From: an uncultured Paracoccaceae bacterium
GTDB lineage: Bacteria > Bacteroidota > Bacteroidia > Flavobacteriales > Flavobacteriaceae
Length of the DNA stretch: 64,000 nt
Direction: 5' to 3'
Assembly: GCA_943788135.1 (NCBI GenBank)
Contig: CALSPC010000007.1
Location: 310,001 to 374,000, forward strand
Shown here: positions 28,487 through 37,705 of the stretch, in pieces
How the letters are laid out: every line of letters starts with the position of its first letter
Position numbering within the stretch: position 1 is the first letter of the stretch
Made by a program: the position numbers and the translations under genes
Notes under the pieces: generated by a model
The model's input: only the letters and a program-made list of their open reading frames with translations
The model's database searches: none
Told to the model about the DNA's origin: nothing

Positions 28487-29599
28487 TTAGAGTACTTTTT
28501 TGATCGTTGCAATCTTGTTTTGAATTTCTATACACTCCGTTAAGGGGTCAGAATCCTTTGTAATTCCACTACCGCTAAAGAGAGTCGCTAAAGAATTGTC
28601 TAGTTTCATACATCGTAAATTTACAGCGAGATGTGTTGATTTCCGATCTGTTTGGTAGGCACGATTTTCAATATTTTTTTTGGAATTTCTAAACGTTTGA
28701 TCTGTTGGCACATTTAATTCTCCAAAAAATCCAGCATAAAATTCGCGTTCATAGGCTTCATTTGAAAGAATATAGTCTAGAGCTAGTTGCCTTGGAGTCC
28801 CACAAACTGCTGGAGTTGGATGCATTGCTTTTAACAACGCTTTTAAACTGTAATTTGATGATTTCAAGCGTCCAGTTACGTGGGTTTTAAGGTGTAATAA
28901 TTCACCTGCTTTATGTGTTTGTGGGTCAGAAATTTTAATGGGCTCTAAATAGTTGGACAACACTTTAACTAAATAGTCCGTTACAAACGCATGTTCTTCT
29001 CTGTTTTTAACATCCCATTCTATGGCTTTACCCAAATTAACCGCTTGAGTACCAGCCAAAGCCATGGTTGAGAGTGATCGCCCTTCTAACTTTAATAGCT
29101 GTTCTGGCGAAGCTCCAAACCAAAATCCTGTTTGCGGGTGATACCAACAATAGGTAAACGCAGAAGGATAGGAATATACAAGAGTTTTAAAGGTCTCAAT
29201 AGGATTTGAACTTTCTAGGTTAAATTTGAACGCTCTCGACAATACTACTTTTTCTAAATCCGTTGTAGTTATTGCATCAAGTGCTGAAGACACCAATTTC
29301 AAGTGTTCTTTTGTTGGATCTTCATAATTTAAAGGATTTGATTGCAGCCTAACTTCAAAATCTAAATGTTCTAATTTTAGGACTCTTGAGGTTTCTAACG
29401 GAATGTAATAGCTGTTTTTATTAGCATCGAATGGTGCAAATACAAATCCACTCTCGGAATAATCCTCAATACAATACGTTTCAGAATTTGTTTGTATATA
29501 CGCTTTTATAGATTGAGACTCTGGAGTAGAAAAAAAAACAAAAGGGCATTTCGATTGAATCGCCTCATTAAATTGATCGAAAAAATCAGTTGAGGTCAT
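28487..29599 (-). CDS. menF: Isochorismate synthase
   Basis: Chorismate-utilising enzyme (370 aa) converting chorismate to isochorismate, the entry step to menaquinone. Conserved blocks: KVVLSRAFKFNL, FGASPEQLLKLEGRSLSTMALAGT, HLKTHVTGRL, HPTPAVCGTPRQLA and ENREEHAFVTDYL-like NREEHAFV with the catalytic Glu. It could instead feed a siderophore pathway, but the men context argues for menaquinone. The hotdog thioesterase ends four bases before its start. Confidence 0.92.
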   Translation of the reverse strand: MTSTDFFDQFNEAIQSKCPFVFFSTPESQSIKAYIQTNSETYCIEDYSESGFVFAPFDANKNSYYIPLETSRVLKLEHLDFEVRLQSNPLNYEDPTKEHLKLVSSALDAITTTDLEKVVLSRAFKFNLESSNPIETFKTLVYSYPSAFTYCWYHPQTGFWFGASPEQLLKLEGRSLSTMALAGTQAVNLGKAIEWDVKNREEHAFVTDYLVKVLSNYLEPIKISDPQTHKAGELLHLKTHVTGRLKSSNYSLKALLKAMHPTPAVCGTPRQLALDYILSNEAYEREFYAGFFGELNVPTDQTFRNSKKNIENRAYQTDRKSTHLAVNLRCMKLDNSLATLFSGSGITKDSDPLTECIEIQNKIATIKKVL

Positions 29600-29602
29600 G
29601 TT

Positions 29603-30028
29603 TTAGCGTTCTTTAGGGAGTGAAACCGTGGTAAGTTTACAAGAAGATACTAATTGATTTTGATCATCAGTAACTTCGATATTAAAAACCTGCATGGTTC
29701 GTCCTCTATGTATAAAGGTCGCTTTGGCATAAACAAAGCCATTTTTCACACTTTTAATGTGATTAGCCGATATATCAATACCTCTTACAAAATAGTTTTT
29801 AGTATCTAAAAAAATATGCGCCGCAAAACTTCCAACTGTCTCAGCAAGTGCTGCTGTAGCACCACCATGCAAAACACCATCAGGCTGATATACACGTTTA
29901 TTAACAGGCATTTTAGCAATTACAAAATCTTCTCCAGCATCTACAAATTCGATGTTTAGAGTTTCCATTAAAGTGTCTTTGCAAGCTGCGGTTGCAGCCT
30001 TAATGATTTGGTCTTTCGTTGGACTCAT
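29603..30028 (-). CDS. menI: Hotdog thioesterase, probable DHNA-CoA thioesterase
   Basis: PaaI-like hotdog protein (141 aa). The helix and active-site stretch QPDGVLHGGATAALAETVGS carries the Gly-Gly and catalytic Glu of the 4HBT family. As first gene of the menaquinone cluster, 3 bases from menF, it probably releases 1,4-dihydroxy-2-naphthoate from CoA, the step between MenB and MenA. The substrate is inferred from position, not from sequence. Confidence 0.8.
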   Translation of the reverse strand: MSPTKDQIIKAATAACKDTLMETLNIEFVDAGEDFVIAKMPVNKRVYQPDGVLHGGATAALAETVGSFAAHIFLDTKNYFVRGIDISANHIKSVKNGFVYAKATFIHRGRTMQVFNIEVTDDQNQLVSSCKLTTVSLPKER

Positions 30029-30105
30029 TTCAAAATTTATTTGAGTGTAAAGTTACAAAATCCAAAGCCGAAGTCAATGACTCTACTACGTTAAAAAAGT
30101 GCAAA

Positions 30106-30139
30106 AAATAAAGGCTGTCTTTTCAGACAGCCTTTATTT
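30106..30139 (-). terminator. Terminator of the proteorhodopsin gene
   Basis: Perfect 15-bp hairpin (AAATAAAGGCTGTCT, loop TTTC, AGACAGCCTTTATTT), 24 bases beyond the proteorhodopsin stop. It isolates proteorhodopsin from the menaquinone operon. Confidence 0.9.
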
Positions 30140-30163
30140 AATATCTACTTATTTAATCTATAC

Positions 30164-30889
30164 CTAAGCCGTTTTTTTAACCGCTAGACTATAAATCACT
30201 AAACCGAATCCGATTTTGTTAATTGCATCTGCAATATTATATAGTACATCCATATCAAGCCCTAAACCAGACATGAAAGAATACCACTGTCCATCAGCTG
30301 TACCAACTAAATACCCTAACGGATAAATAATCCAACCTACTAATACGAACCAACATAATATTTTGTGAGCTGCTAAAACATCACCACCAGCTTCTTTAGC
30401 TAATTGTGCTGCTCCACCAAGCCATATTTCGTAAACTATAGCAAAGTATGCTACAGCTGAGATAAAGCCCCAAAGTGCTGCACTTCCAGCGTAAACCGCT
30501 TCTCCTAAATATCCTGTCACTAACATAATAACTGAATAAACAATCATTTTAGTAAGTAAAGATTTTTTAGCGCCTGCAACTTTAAGTATTAAATAAAACT
30601 CAACACACATTAATGGCACTGTAAGAATCCAATCTACATAACGGAAAAATGTTGGAGACTCCATGTTAGAAGCCCAATAGTCTCTCATGTAGAAATAATG
30701 TACAGCTGCAATAAATGTAATTAAACCAGAAACTAAAACAGAAGTCCTCCATTTTTTGTCAAATTGATTTAATGATAAAAAGAAAAAGGCAGATGCTGCC
30801 ATCATTGCCATACATCCTACAAAGAATGTAAAGCCTACATAGTCAGTAGGATCCATTTTCGCTACTAAAGGTAAAATTAAATTTGTCAT
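30164..30889 (-). CDS. Proteorhodopsin, green-absorbing proton pump
   Basis: Seven-helix retinal protein (241 aa) pumping protons outward in light. In helix C, RYVDWILTVPLMCVE gives the D86-T90-E97 set (DTE), the proton-pump signature: D86 acceptor, E97 donor. M94 is at the tuning position (105 in the reference protein), where Met or Leu gives green absorption. H64 pairs with D86, and K225 in helix G (DAINKIGFG) binds retinal. It is monocistronic with its own terminator and is divergent from blh, which makes retinal. Its promoter overlaps a GTTTAA-N16-TTAAAC inverted repeat shared with the photolyase block. Confidence 0.97.
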   Translation of the reverse strand: MTNLILPLVAKMDPTDYVGFTFFVGCMAMMAASAFFFLSLNQFDKKWRTSVLVSGLITFIAAVHYFYMRDYWASNMESPTFFRYVDWILTVPLMCVEFYLILKVAGAKKSLLTKMIVYSVIMLVTGYLGEAVYAGSAALWGFISAVAYFAIVYEIWLGGAAQLAKEAGGDVLAAHKILCWFVLVGWIIYPLGYLVGTADGQWYSFMSGLGLDMDVLYNIADAINKIGFGLVIYSLAVKKTA

Positions 30890-30912
30890 TTTTTAAAAAT
30901 TTAGTTAGTTTA

Positions 30913-30942
30913 TTGTTTAAACAAATATATAAAAAATTAAAC
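30913..30942. promoter_or_regulatory. Proteorhodopsin promoter with GTTTAA-N16-TTAAAC inverted repeat (site A)
   Basis: Half-sites lie at 30915-30920 and 30937-30942, with 16 bases between. On the minus strand the spacer holds TATATTTG (30922-30929), a perfect TAnnTTTG -7 box, giving a leader of about 25 nt for proteorhodopsin. The left half-site is also part of a 12-bp palindrome TTGTTTAAACAA (30913-30924). A bound regulator would cover the promoter. Spacing and half-sites match sites B (58315) and C (62780). Confidence 0.65.
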
Positions 30943-30999
30943 TAATTGTTGAGTATTTAGTAAATTTATAGCCTCAAATAATGTATTTAACACTTTTTT

Positions 31000-31896
31000 A
31001 TGAATAATATTTTTAATTTCTCAATCGTATCTAGCTTCTTAGGATTATGGATTTCTACTCATGTTCCAGAGAGTTTTGAGTTAATTTTAGGGTTTATATT
31101 AATTTTTACATTTGGCATGATTCACGGCTCTAACGATTTGCTAATTGTTAAAAAACTTTTAAAAAACAAAAAACATTATTCAAAATTCATATTACTAATT
31201 GCCTACCTATTTATAGTATCTATTGCGATTTTAGTCTTTTATTTAATACCTTCACTAGCAATGATCCTATTTGTTTTATTTAGTGCCTACCATTTTGGAG
31301 AACAGCATTGGGATCACCGTTTTTCCAAATTAAACGCCTTTCGTAAATCTATTTTTTATTTTTTTTACGGCATGTTTATACTCTATATGCTGTTTGCTTA
31401 CAACACAAACGAAGTCAAATTAATTATTTTTGAAATTACTGGCTTCGAAATCACTAATTTATATACTAAAATTATGCTCTTTATTTTAGCTGGGTTTATA
31501 AGTTGTGTGTTGATTATAGAATTTTTAAGCAAACGCCTCGCCATCGGAGTGATTTTAAAAGAACTATTCACCTTAGCAGTTTTAGCTATAATTTTTTCAT
31601 CCTCTTCCTTAATATGGGGGTTTTCAATTTATTTTATCCTCTGGCATAGCATTCCTTCTTTAATAGAACAAATAAGCTATATATATGGAGATGTAAAAAC
31701 TACCTCTGCTCTAAGTTATGGTAAGGCAGCTCTGCCCTACTGGATTATTTCTTTGATTGGTATGGTGATTTTATATGTAATTTTTAGTGGCGAAAAACAG
31801 TTCTATTCCTTGTTCTTTGCATTTATCGCTGCAGTAACATTTCCACATGCCTTTGTGATGTTAAAAATGTTTTCCAAAAAAAAAGCACAACCCTAA
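31000..31896 (+). CDS. blh: Brp/Blh family beta-carotene 15,15'-dioxygenase
   Basis: Membrane iron enzyme (298 aa) cleaving beta-carotene into two retinals. About eight hydrophobic segments, with the four conserved His positions: GMIHGSNDLL, SAYHFGEQHW, LWHSIPSLIEQ and FPHAFVMLKM. It is divergent from proteorhodopsin across a 110-bp gap containing site A, so both may answer to the same signal. Carotenoid genes (crt) are not in the window. Confidence 0.93.
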   Translation: MNNIFNFSIVSSFLGLWISTHVPESFELILGFILIFTFGMIHGSNDLLIVKKLLKNKKHYSKFILLIAYLFIVSIAILVFYLIPSLAMILFVLFSAYHFGEQHWDHRFSKLNAFRKSIFYFFYGMFILYMLFAYNTNEVKLIIFEITGFEITNLYTKIMLFILAGFISCVLIIEFLSKRLAIGVILKELFTLAVLAIIFSSSSLIWGFSIYFILWHSIPSLIEQISYIYGDVKTTSALSYGKAALPYWIISLIGMVILYVIFSGEKQFYSLFFAFIAAVTFPHAFVMLKMFSKKKAQP

Positions 31897-31911
31897 AATG
31901 ATTGTGCTTTT
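31881..31911. terminator. Bidirectional terminator between blh and dnaK
   Basis: Perfect 10-bp stem AAAAGCACAA / TTGTGCTTTT with an 11-base loop that contains the blh stop codon; A and T runs lie on both flanks. It can terminate both convergent genes. Confidence 0.85.
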
Positions 31912-31932
31912 CAGTATAAAAAAATATAATTT

Positions 31933-33828
31933 TTATTTCACTTCTTCGAAATCTACATCTTCAACGTTGTCTTCTTGAGATGCTTCAGCATCTGGAGCAG
32001 CATCTGAAGGCGCACCTTGAGCACTTTCTTGTGCTTTGTACATTTCTTCGCTAGCAGCTTTCCATGCTTCATTGATTTTTTCTAAAGCAGGATCGATAAT
32101 TGCGATATCTTTAGATTCATACGCAGCTTTCAATTCTTGTAATGCAGCTTCGATTGGTTGTTTTTTATCATCTGATAATTTATCCCCAAATTCTTTTAAC
32201 TGATTCTCTGTTTGAAAGATCATACCGTCAGCAGCATTTAACTTGTCTGCAGTTTCTTTAGCTTTCGCATCTGACTCCGCATTAGCTTCTGCGTCTTGCT
32301 TCATTTTTTCGATTTCTTCTTCCGTTAAACCAGAAGACGCCTCAATTCGAATATCTTGTGATTTATTGGTTGCTTTATCTGTTGCCGAAACTTTAATAAT
32401 TCCATTGGCATCAATATCAAAAGTCACTTCAATTTGTGGCGTTCCACGCTGTGCAGGTGGTAGTCCATCTAAATGAAAGCGGCCAATAGTTTTATTGTCT
32501 GCTGCCATAGCACGCTCTCCTTGAAGAACGTGAATTTCAACTGAAGGCTGGTTATCTGCCGCCGTTGAGAATACTTGAGATTTTTTAGTTGGAATGGTCG
32601 TGTTAGACTCAATTAATTTAGTCATGACATTCCCCATAGTCTCAATACCTAATGACAATGGCGTGACATCTAATAACAATACATCTTTAACATCTCCTGT
32701 TAATACACCACCTTGGATTGCAGCTCCTACAGCTACAACCTCATCAGGATTAACACCTTTATTAGGTTTCTTACTAAAGAATTTCTCAACAGCTTCTTGC
32801 ACTGCAGGAATTCGTGTAGACCCACCGACTAAAATAATTTCATCGATATCACTTGTAGATAAGCCTGCAGCTTTTAATGCCGCTTGACACGGTGCAATTG
32901 TTCGTTTAACTAAATCCGCTATTAATTGCTCAAACTTCGCTTTTGACAATGAACGTACTAAGTGTTTTGGACCACTAGCGGTCGCCGTCACATACGGTAA
33001 GTTAATTTCCGTTTGTGCAGAAGAGGACAATTCAATCTTCGCTTTTTCAGCAGCTTCTTTTAAACGCTGAAGTGCCATAGGGTCTTTACGCAAGTCTATA
33101 TTTTCATCTGCTATAAATTCTTCTGCTAACCAATTGATGATTTTTTCATCAACGTCATCACCTCCAAGGTGAGTGTCACCATCAGTAGCAAGTACTTCAA
33201 ATACACCATCGCCTAATTCTAGTACCGAAACATCATGTGTTCCACCACCAAAATCAAAAACAACAATCGTTTGATCTTTTCCTTTTTTATCCAAACCGTA
33301 CGCCAATGCAGCCGCTGTAGGCTCATTGATGATACGTCTTACTTTTAGACCAGCAATCTCTCCAGCTTCTTTTGTAGCTTGACGTTGAGCGTCATTAAAA
33401 TAAGCAGGAACTGTAATTACAGCTTCAGAAACTTCTTGATCCAAAAACTCTTCAGCTGTTTTTTTCATTTTTTGAAGTACCATTGCTGATAATTCTTGTG
33501 GTGTATATAAACGACCATCAATATCAACACGAGGGGTGTCGTTGTCGCCTTTAACTACTTTATAAGGCACACGACCTACTTCTTGTTTAGATTCCGAGAA
33601 TTTATTTCCCATAAAACGTTTAATAGAATATACCGTCTTTGTTGGGTTCGTAACTGCTTGCCGTTTCGCAGGGTCACCTACTTTGATTTCACCGCCTTCA
33701 ACAAAAGCAATAACGGATGGCGTTGTACGCTGTCCTTCTGCATTCGTGATTACACCGGGTTCATTTCCCTCCATTACAGAAACACAAGAGTTTGTTGTTC
33801 CTAAATCGATTCCAATAATCTTACTCAT
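31933..33828 (-). CDS. dnaK: Chaperone DnaK (Hsp70)
   Basis: ATP-dependent chaperone (631 aa). Signatures: [46 protein letters not shown] and the interdomain linker [15 protein letters not shown], with a low-complexity acidic tail ending in DVDFEEVK, the common C-terminal motif. No grpE or dnaJ is adjacent, as is usual in this group. Upstream there is a TTGGCAT-N5-TTGA element that may drive heat induction. Confidence 0.98.
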   Translation of the reverse strand: MSKIIGIDLGTTNSCVSVMEGNEPGVITNAEGQRTTPSVIAFVEGGEIKVGDPAKRQAVTNPTKTVYSIKRFMGNKFSESKQEVGRVPYKVVKGDNDTPRVDIDGRLYTPQELSAMVLQKMKKTAEEFLDQEVSEAVITVPAYFNDAQRQATKEAGEIAGLKVRRIINEPTAAALAYGLDKKGKDQTIVVFDFGGGTHDVSVLELGDGVFEVLATDGDTHLGGDDVDEKIINWLAEEFIADENIDLRKDPMALQRLKEAAEKAKIELSSSAQTEINLPYVTATASGPKHLVRSLSKAKFEQLIADLVKRTIAPCQAALKAAGLSTSDIDEIILVGGSTRIPAVQEAVEKFFSKKPNKGVNPDEVVAVGAAIQGGVLTGDVKDVLLLDVTPLSLGIETMGNVMTKLIESNTTIPTKKSQVFSTAADNQPSVEIHVLQGERAMAADNKTIGRFHLDGLPPAQRGTPQIEVTFDIDANGIIKVSATDKATNKSQDIRIEASSGLTEEEIEKMKQDAEANAESDAKAKETADKLNAADGMIFQTENQLKEFGDKLSDDKKQPIEAALQELKAAYESKDIAIIDPALEKINEAWKAASEEMYKAQESAQGAPSDAAPDAEASQEDNVEDVDFEEVK

Positions 33829-33875
33829 AATGTATATAATTTAATTTTTATTGTAAATGTTACGTCAGCAATAAG

Positions 33876-33891
33876 TCAATCTTTATGCCAA
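33876..33891 (-). promoter_or_regulatory. Possible -24/-12-like element upstream of dnaK
   Basis: The minus strand reads TTGGCATAAAGATTGA, close to the sigma-54 form TGGCAC-N5-TTGC, about 50 bases before the dnaK start. A further TGTCAG / TGCCAT-like segment lies at 33901-33915. A regulatory role is a guess from pattern only. Confidence 0.3.
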
Positions 33892-34006
33892 TACAATAAA
33901 ACTGACATGATGGCAGATTCAAAAAAATAAAATATTGTGGTTTTAAATAAGACTTTGGTATAGGCTTTGTAATAAGTAGTAATAATATATAAATAAATAC
34001 AAGCTT

Positions 34007-34501
34007 ATGAGACGTACATTATCAATTATTACCCTATTCGCTATTCTATTAACGGCATGTGTTGGCGATCCAGGACCTCCAGGTTTTGATGGTCAAGATG
34101 GTGGGTTAATTGTCGCAGATGCATTTCAAATTACTAATGTTAATTTTACATCCGGAAACGACTTCCAAGAAACCTTTGAAGGGTTTGATTTCATAGAATC
34201 CGATGTGGCATTGGTGTATATAAAATGGGTTCTAGATGATGGTACGGAAACTTGGCGACAATTACCACAAACTGTGTATTTTAATACTGGAGTGCTTATT
34301 TATAATTTTGATTTCACAAGAGACACCGTTACTTTATTTTTAGATGGCACTGTAGATTTCAACACTTTAAATAGTACATGGACACAAAATCAAGAGTTTA
34401 GAGTCGTGATTGTTCCTGCTAGCCAACTTAACAGTATTGATACTTCGGATCTTAACACTATTATTAATTTGGGTAATATTGAAACTTTCGACCTAAGATA
34501 A
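34007..34501 (+). CDS. Lipoprotein with a short collagen-like N-terminus
   Basis: A 164-aa exported protein. The lipobox is LLTAC, with Cys at residue 18. Directly after it comes GDPGPPGFDGQDGG, four to five Gly-x-y triplets as in collagen-like surface proteins. The remainder is beta-rich, with no recognised domain. Single gene followed by a terminator. Similar short lipoproteins occur widely in Flavobacteriia; function unknown. Confidence 0.7.
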   Translation: MRRTLSIITLFAILLTACVGDPGPPGFDGQDGGLIVADAFQITNVNFTSGNDFQETFEGFDFIESDVALVYIKWVLDDGTETWRQLPQTVYFNTGVLIYNFDFTRDTVTLFLDGTVDFNTLNSTWTQNQEFRVVIVPASQLNSIDTSDLNTIINLGNIETFDLR

Positions 34502-34520
34502 ACCTTGCTATTAAAAACCT

Positions 34521-34556
34521 AAAGCTCGAGAAATGATGATTTTTCGAGCTTTTTTA
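34521..34556 (+). terminator. Terminator of the collagen-like lipoprotein gene
   Basis: AAAGCTCGA pairs with TCGAGCTTT across a 15-base loop, followed by a T run; it lies 20 bases after the stop. Confidence 0.8.
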
Positions 34557-34678
34557 TGTTTAAAAATTTATTTCAAAACAGCTTACACCTCTTTATCTTC
34601 ATTATTTACTTCTAATATAAAAAACCAAAATTACCTACTAATTTAGTACTTTTACAGTCTATTATAAACCAAAGTATA

Positions 34679-35497
34679 ATGTCTGTAGCTAAAAAAGAGT
34701 ACAAAAGAGTAACCGTCAAATCACTTGTGGAAATGAAAGCATTGGGTGAAAAAATATCCATGTTAACGGCTTACGATTACACCATGGCCAAAATTGTAGA
34801 TGGCGCGGGTGTCGATGTAATTTTAGTAGGTGACTCTGCCAGTAATGTCATGGCAGGTCACGAAACCACTCTTCCTATTACTTTGGATCAAATGATTTAT
34901 CATTCCTCTTCAGTGGTGCGCGCCATAGATCGTGCGTTAGTGGTCGTTGATTTACCATTTGGAACCTATCAAAGTGATCCCAAAGAAGCTTTACGTTCAG
35001 CGATTCGAATTATGAAAGAAAGTGGTGGACATGCCGTAAAACTAGAAGGTGGCAAAGAAATTAAAGACTCTATCAAAAAAATATTAAATGCAGGAGTTCC
35101 GGTTATGGGACACTTAGGCTTAACGCCTCAATCGATATATAAATTTGGAACCTACACCGTAAGAGCTAAAGAAGAAGAAGAGGCATCACGCCTAATTGAA
35201 GATGCGAAGCTTTTAGAGCGTTTAGGCTGCTTTGCATTGGTTCTTGAAAAAATCCCAGCTGCCTTAGCGCAACAAGTTGCAGAAAGTATCAGTATTCCAG
35301 TAATTGGGATTGGAGCAGGTGGCGGCGTTGATGGTCAGGTTCTTGTTTTACATGATATGATTGGTATGACACAAGAATTTCATCCTCGATTTTTACGCCG
35401 CTACATGAACTTACACGAAGAAATGACTACGGCTATTTCTCAATATGTGGGCGATGTAAAGGCCTCAGAATTTCCAAGTGAAAACGAACAGTATTAA
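34679..35497 (+). CDS. panB: 3-Methyl-2-oxobutanoate hydroxymethyltransferase
   Basis: First enzyme of pantothenate (coenzyme A) synthesis, 272 aa. Conserved blocks: [35 protein letters not shown] (metal-binding Asp), [20 protein letters not shown] and [12 protein letters not shown] (catalytic Glu). Full length. The RluA-type gene starts three bases after the stop and the aldehyde dehydrogenase three bases after that, so these are probably one operon; panC and panD are not here. Confidence 0.95.
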   Translation: MSVAKKEYKRVTVKSLVEMKALGEKISMLTAYDYTMAKIVDGAGVDVILVGDSASNVMAGHETTLPITLDQMIYHSSSVVRAIDRALVVVDLPFGTYQSDPKEALRSAIRIMKESGGHAVKLEGGKEIKDSIKKILNAGVPVMGHLGLTPQSIYKFGTYTVRAKEEEEASRLIEDAKLLERLGCFALVLEKIPAALAQQVAESISIPVIGIGAGGGVDGQVLVLHDMIGMTQEFHPRFLRRYMNLHEEMTTAISQYVGDVKASEFPSENEQY

Positions 35498-35500
35498 AAA

Positions 35501-36211
35501 ATGAAAAAGAGTGTTTCAACGACTGAAAACCTTCAAATTCTTCATGAAGACAATCATTTAATACTCGTTAATAAGCGCTCTGGAGATCTTGTTCAAGGCG
35601 ATAAAACTGGTGACACACCTCTTAGTGACATTGTAAAAGGCTATATAAAAAAGAAGTATAACAAACCAGGTGCCGTATATTTGGGTGTCACTCATCGGCT
35701 AGACCGCCCAACAACGGGAATTGTAGTCTTTGCAAAAACATCTAAAGCGCTCACAAGAATGAATGCGTTGTTCTTAAATAAAAATATAGCTAAAACCTAT
35801 TGGGCGGTAGTTAAAAATAAACCTGTAAAACAAAAAAATACGCTTGTTAATTGGCTTAAAAAAAATCCAAAAAACAACAAATCGAGTGCTTATACTAAAG
35901 AAGTTGAACAAAGTAAAAAAGCAATTCTTCATTATGAATTGATTCATAGTCTTGACCGCTATCACCTTTTAGAAGTCAATCTTGAAACTGGACGTCACCA
36001 TCAAATTAGAAGTCAACTCTCAGCAATTGGTAGTCCCATAAAAGGCGATTTAAAATATGGATTTGACAGAAGCAATTCAGATGGTAGTATTCATTTACAT
36101 TCACGAAAAATAGAATTTACACACCCTGTAAATAAACAATTAATATCCATTTCTGCAGACCCACCAAATGAGGTTATATGGAATGCGTGTACTCACCATA
36201 TTAAAACCTAG
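35501..36211 (+). CDS. RluA family pseudouridine synthase
   Basis: RNA pseudouridine synthase (236 aa) without an S4 domain. The catalytic Asp is in THRLDRPTTGIVVFAKT (motif HRLDxxTSG). Motif III is LETGRHHQIRSQLSAIGSPIKGD. Whether the target is 23S rRNA or tRNA cannot be told from sequence. It is cotranscribed with panB. Confidence 0.92.
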   Translation: MKKSVSTTENLQILHEDNHLILVNKRSGDLVQGDKTGDTPLSDIVKGYIKKKYNKPGAVYLGVTHRLDRPTTGIVVFAKTSKALTRMNALFLNKNIAKTYWAVVKNKPVKQKNTLVNWLKKNPKNNKSSAYTKEVEQSKKAILHYELIHSLDRYHLLEVNLETGRHHQIRSQLSAIGSPIKGDLKYGFDRSNSDGSIHLHSRKIEFTHPVNKQLISISADPPNEVIWNACTHHIKT

Positions 36212-36214
36212 ACT

Positions 36215-37591
36215 ATGGAAGCAAAAGTGATTTTAGAACAGCAAAAGCAGTATTTTCAAAGCGGTGCAACACGAAATGTTGGGCTGTTAAAAAAATTACT
36301 CGTTAAACTTCGCGAAGAAATTCTTGTAAGAGAGCATGACATTTATGAAGCGTTACACAAAGATTTTAAAAAATCTAAGTTTGAAGCCTATTTAGGCGAA
36401 ATCGGAATTGTAATCACTGAAATTAATGCCACTATTAAGCATATTGATGCCTGGTCAAAACCAAAAAAAGTTAGTGCATCAGGGCTCAACTTTCCCTCGA
36501 GAGATTACATCTATAGCGAACCCTATGGAGCAGTATTGGTAATTGCCCCTTGGAATTATCCGTTTCAGTTGGCAATTGCGCCTGTAATTTCAGCTATTGC
36601 TGCGGGAAATACAGTGGTTTTAAAACCAAGTGAGCACACTTCTCACACCTCACAATTATTGGAATCTCTTTTGTCATCTGTTTTTAAACCAGAGCATCTC
36701 ACCGTCATTCAAGGGGGTGTTCCAGAAACCACATTACTATTAAAAGAACGCTGGGATTATATCTTTTTTACTGGAAGTGTTAGTGTGGGTAAAATCGTAG
36801 CTCAAGCGGCTGCCCCCTATCTGACTCCGTTAACTCTAGAGCTAGGCGGTAAAAATCCATGTATAATAGATGACAGCATGTCAACGCAATTAATTGCTAA
36901 GCGCTTAGTTTGGGGAAAATTTGTAAATGCAGGTCAAACCTGTATTGCCCCTGATTATTTAGTAGTACACAGCGCAGTAAAAACACAGTTGATTTCTGAT
37001 TTAAAAACTGAAATCACAAAGGCATATGGTGAAAATCCACAGGAATCGACAGACTATCCTCGAATTATCAACTCCAAAAATCTGTCTCGACTTACAGCAA
37101 TGCTAAAAGACAGCAATGTAGTATTTGGAGGCACATATGACAACGAAGACTGTTATCTCGCTCCTACACTGATTGACGAACCTTCTATAGATTCAGAAGT
37201 TATGAAAGATGAAATTTTTGGTCCTATATTACCTATTTTAAGTTATGATACTGAAAGTGATATCAAAGCCATTTTGAGTCGATATGAGAAACCACTCGGC
37301 TTTTATGTTTTTTCATCTAGGGCTTCATTTTATAAAAAAATGATAAAAACCTATAGTTTTGGAGGGGGGACTATTAACGATACAATGATTCATTTTGGAA
37401 ACTCTAGATTGCCTTTTGGTGGGGTCGGTGAAAGTGGCATGGGCGCGTATCATGGGCGACTTAGTTTTGATACGTTTTCGCACAAAAAAGGGATTGTAAT
37501 TAAAAGTAATTGGCTAGACATTCCGCTACGTTATGCTCCTTATAAAAATAAACTTCAAATGCTTAAAAAGCTTTTTAAATTTCTGGGGTAA
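36215..37591 (+). CDS. Aldehyde dehydrogenase (class 3-like)
   Basis: NAD(P)-dependent aldehyde dehydrogenase (458 aa). Motifs: GAVLVIAPWNYPFQLAIAP, FFTGSVSVGKIVAQAA, LELGGKNPC (general-base Glu) and NAGQTCIAPDYLV (catalytic Cys). The short length and the lack of the long N-terminal arm place it with class 3 / fatty-aldehyde or coniferyl-aldehyde types. The basic, aromatic C-terminus may associate with the membrane. The substrate is unknown. Confidence 0.9.
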   Translation: MEAKVILEQQKQYFQSGATRNVGLLKKLLVKLREEILVREHDIYEALHKDFKKSKFEAYLGEIGIVITEINATIKHIDAWSKPKKVSASGLNFPSRDYIYSEPYGAVLVIAPWNYPFQLAIAPVISAIAAGNTVVLKPSEHTSHTSQLLESLLSSVFKPEHLTVIQGGVPETTLLLKERWDYIFFTGSVSVGKIVAQAAAPYLTPLTLELGGKNPCIIDDSMSTQLIAKRLVWGKFVNAGQTCIAPDYLVVHSAVKTQLISDLKTEITKAYGENPQESTDYPRIINSKNLSRLTAMLKDSNVVFGGTYDNEDCYLAPTLIDEPSIDSEVMKDEIFGPILPILSYDTESDIKAILSRYEKPLGFYVFSSRASFYKKMIKTYSFGGGTINDTMIHFGNSRLPFGGVGESGMGAYHGRLSFDTFSHKKGIVIKSNWLDIPLRYAPYKNKLQMLKKLFKFLG

Positions 37592-37705
37592 TTCAAATAA
37601 AACAGCTTAAAAACCATTATAGTTTTTTCTTATAGTATATATTTAACTAATTTATTTTCAATTATTTATGTAGTTTATATAAATCATTAGTTTAATATAT
37701 ACGAA

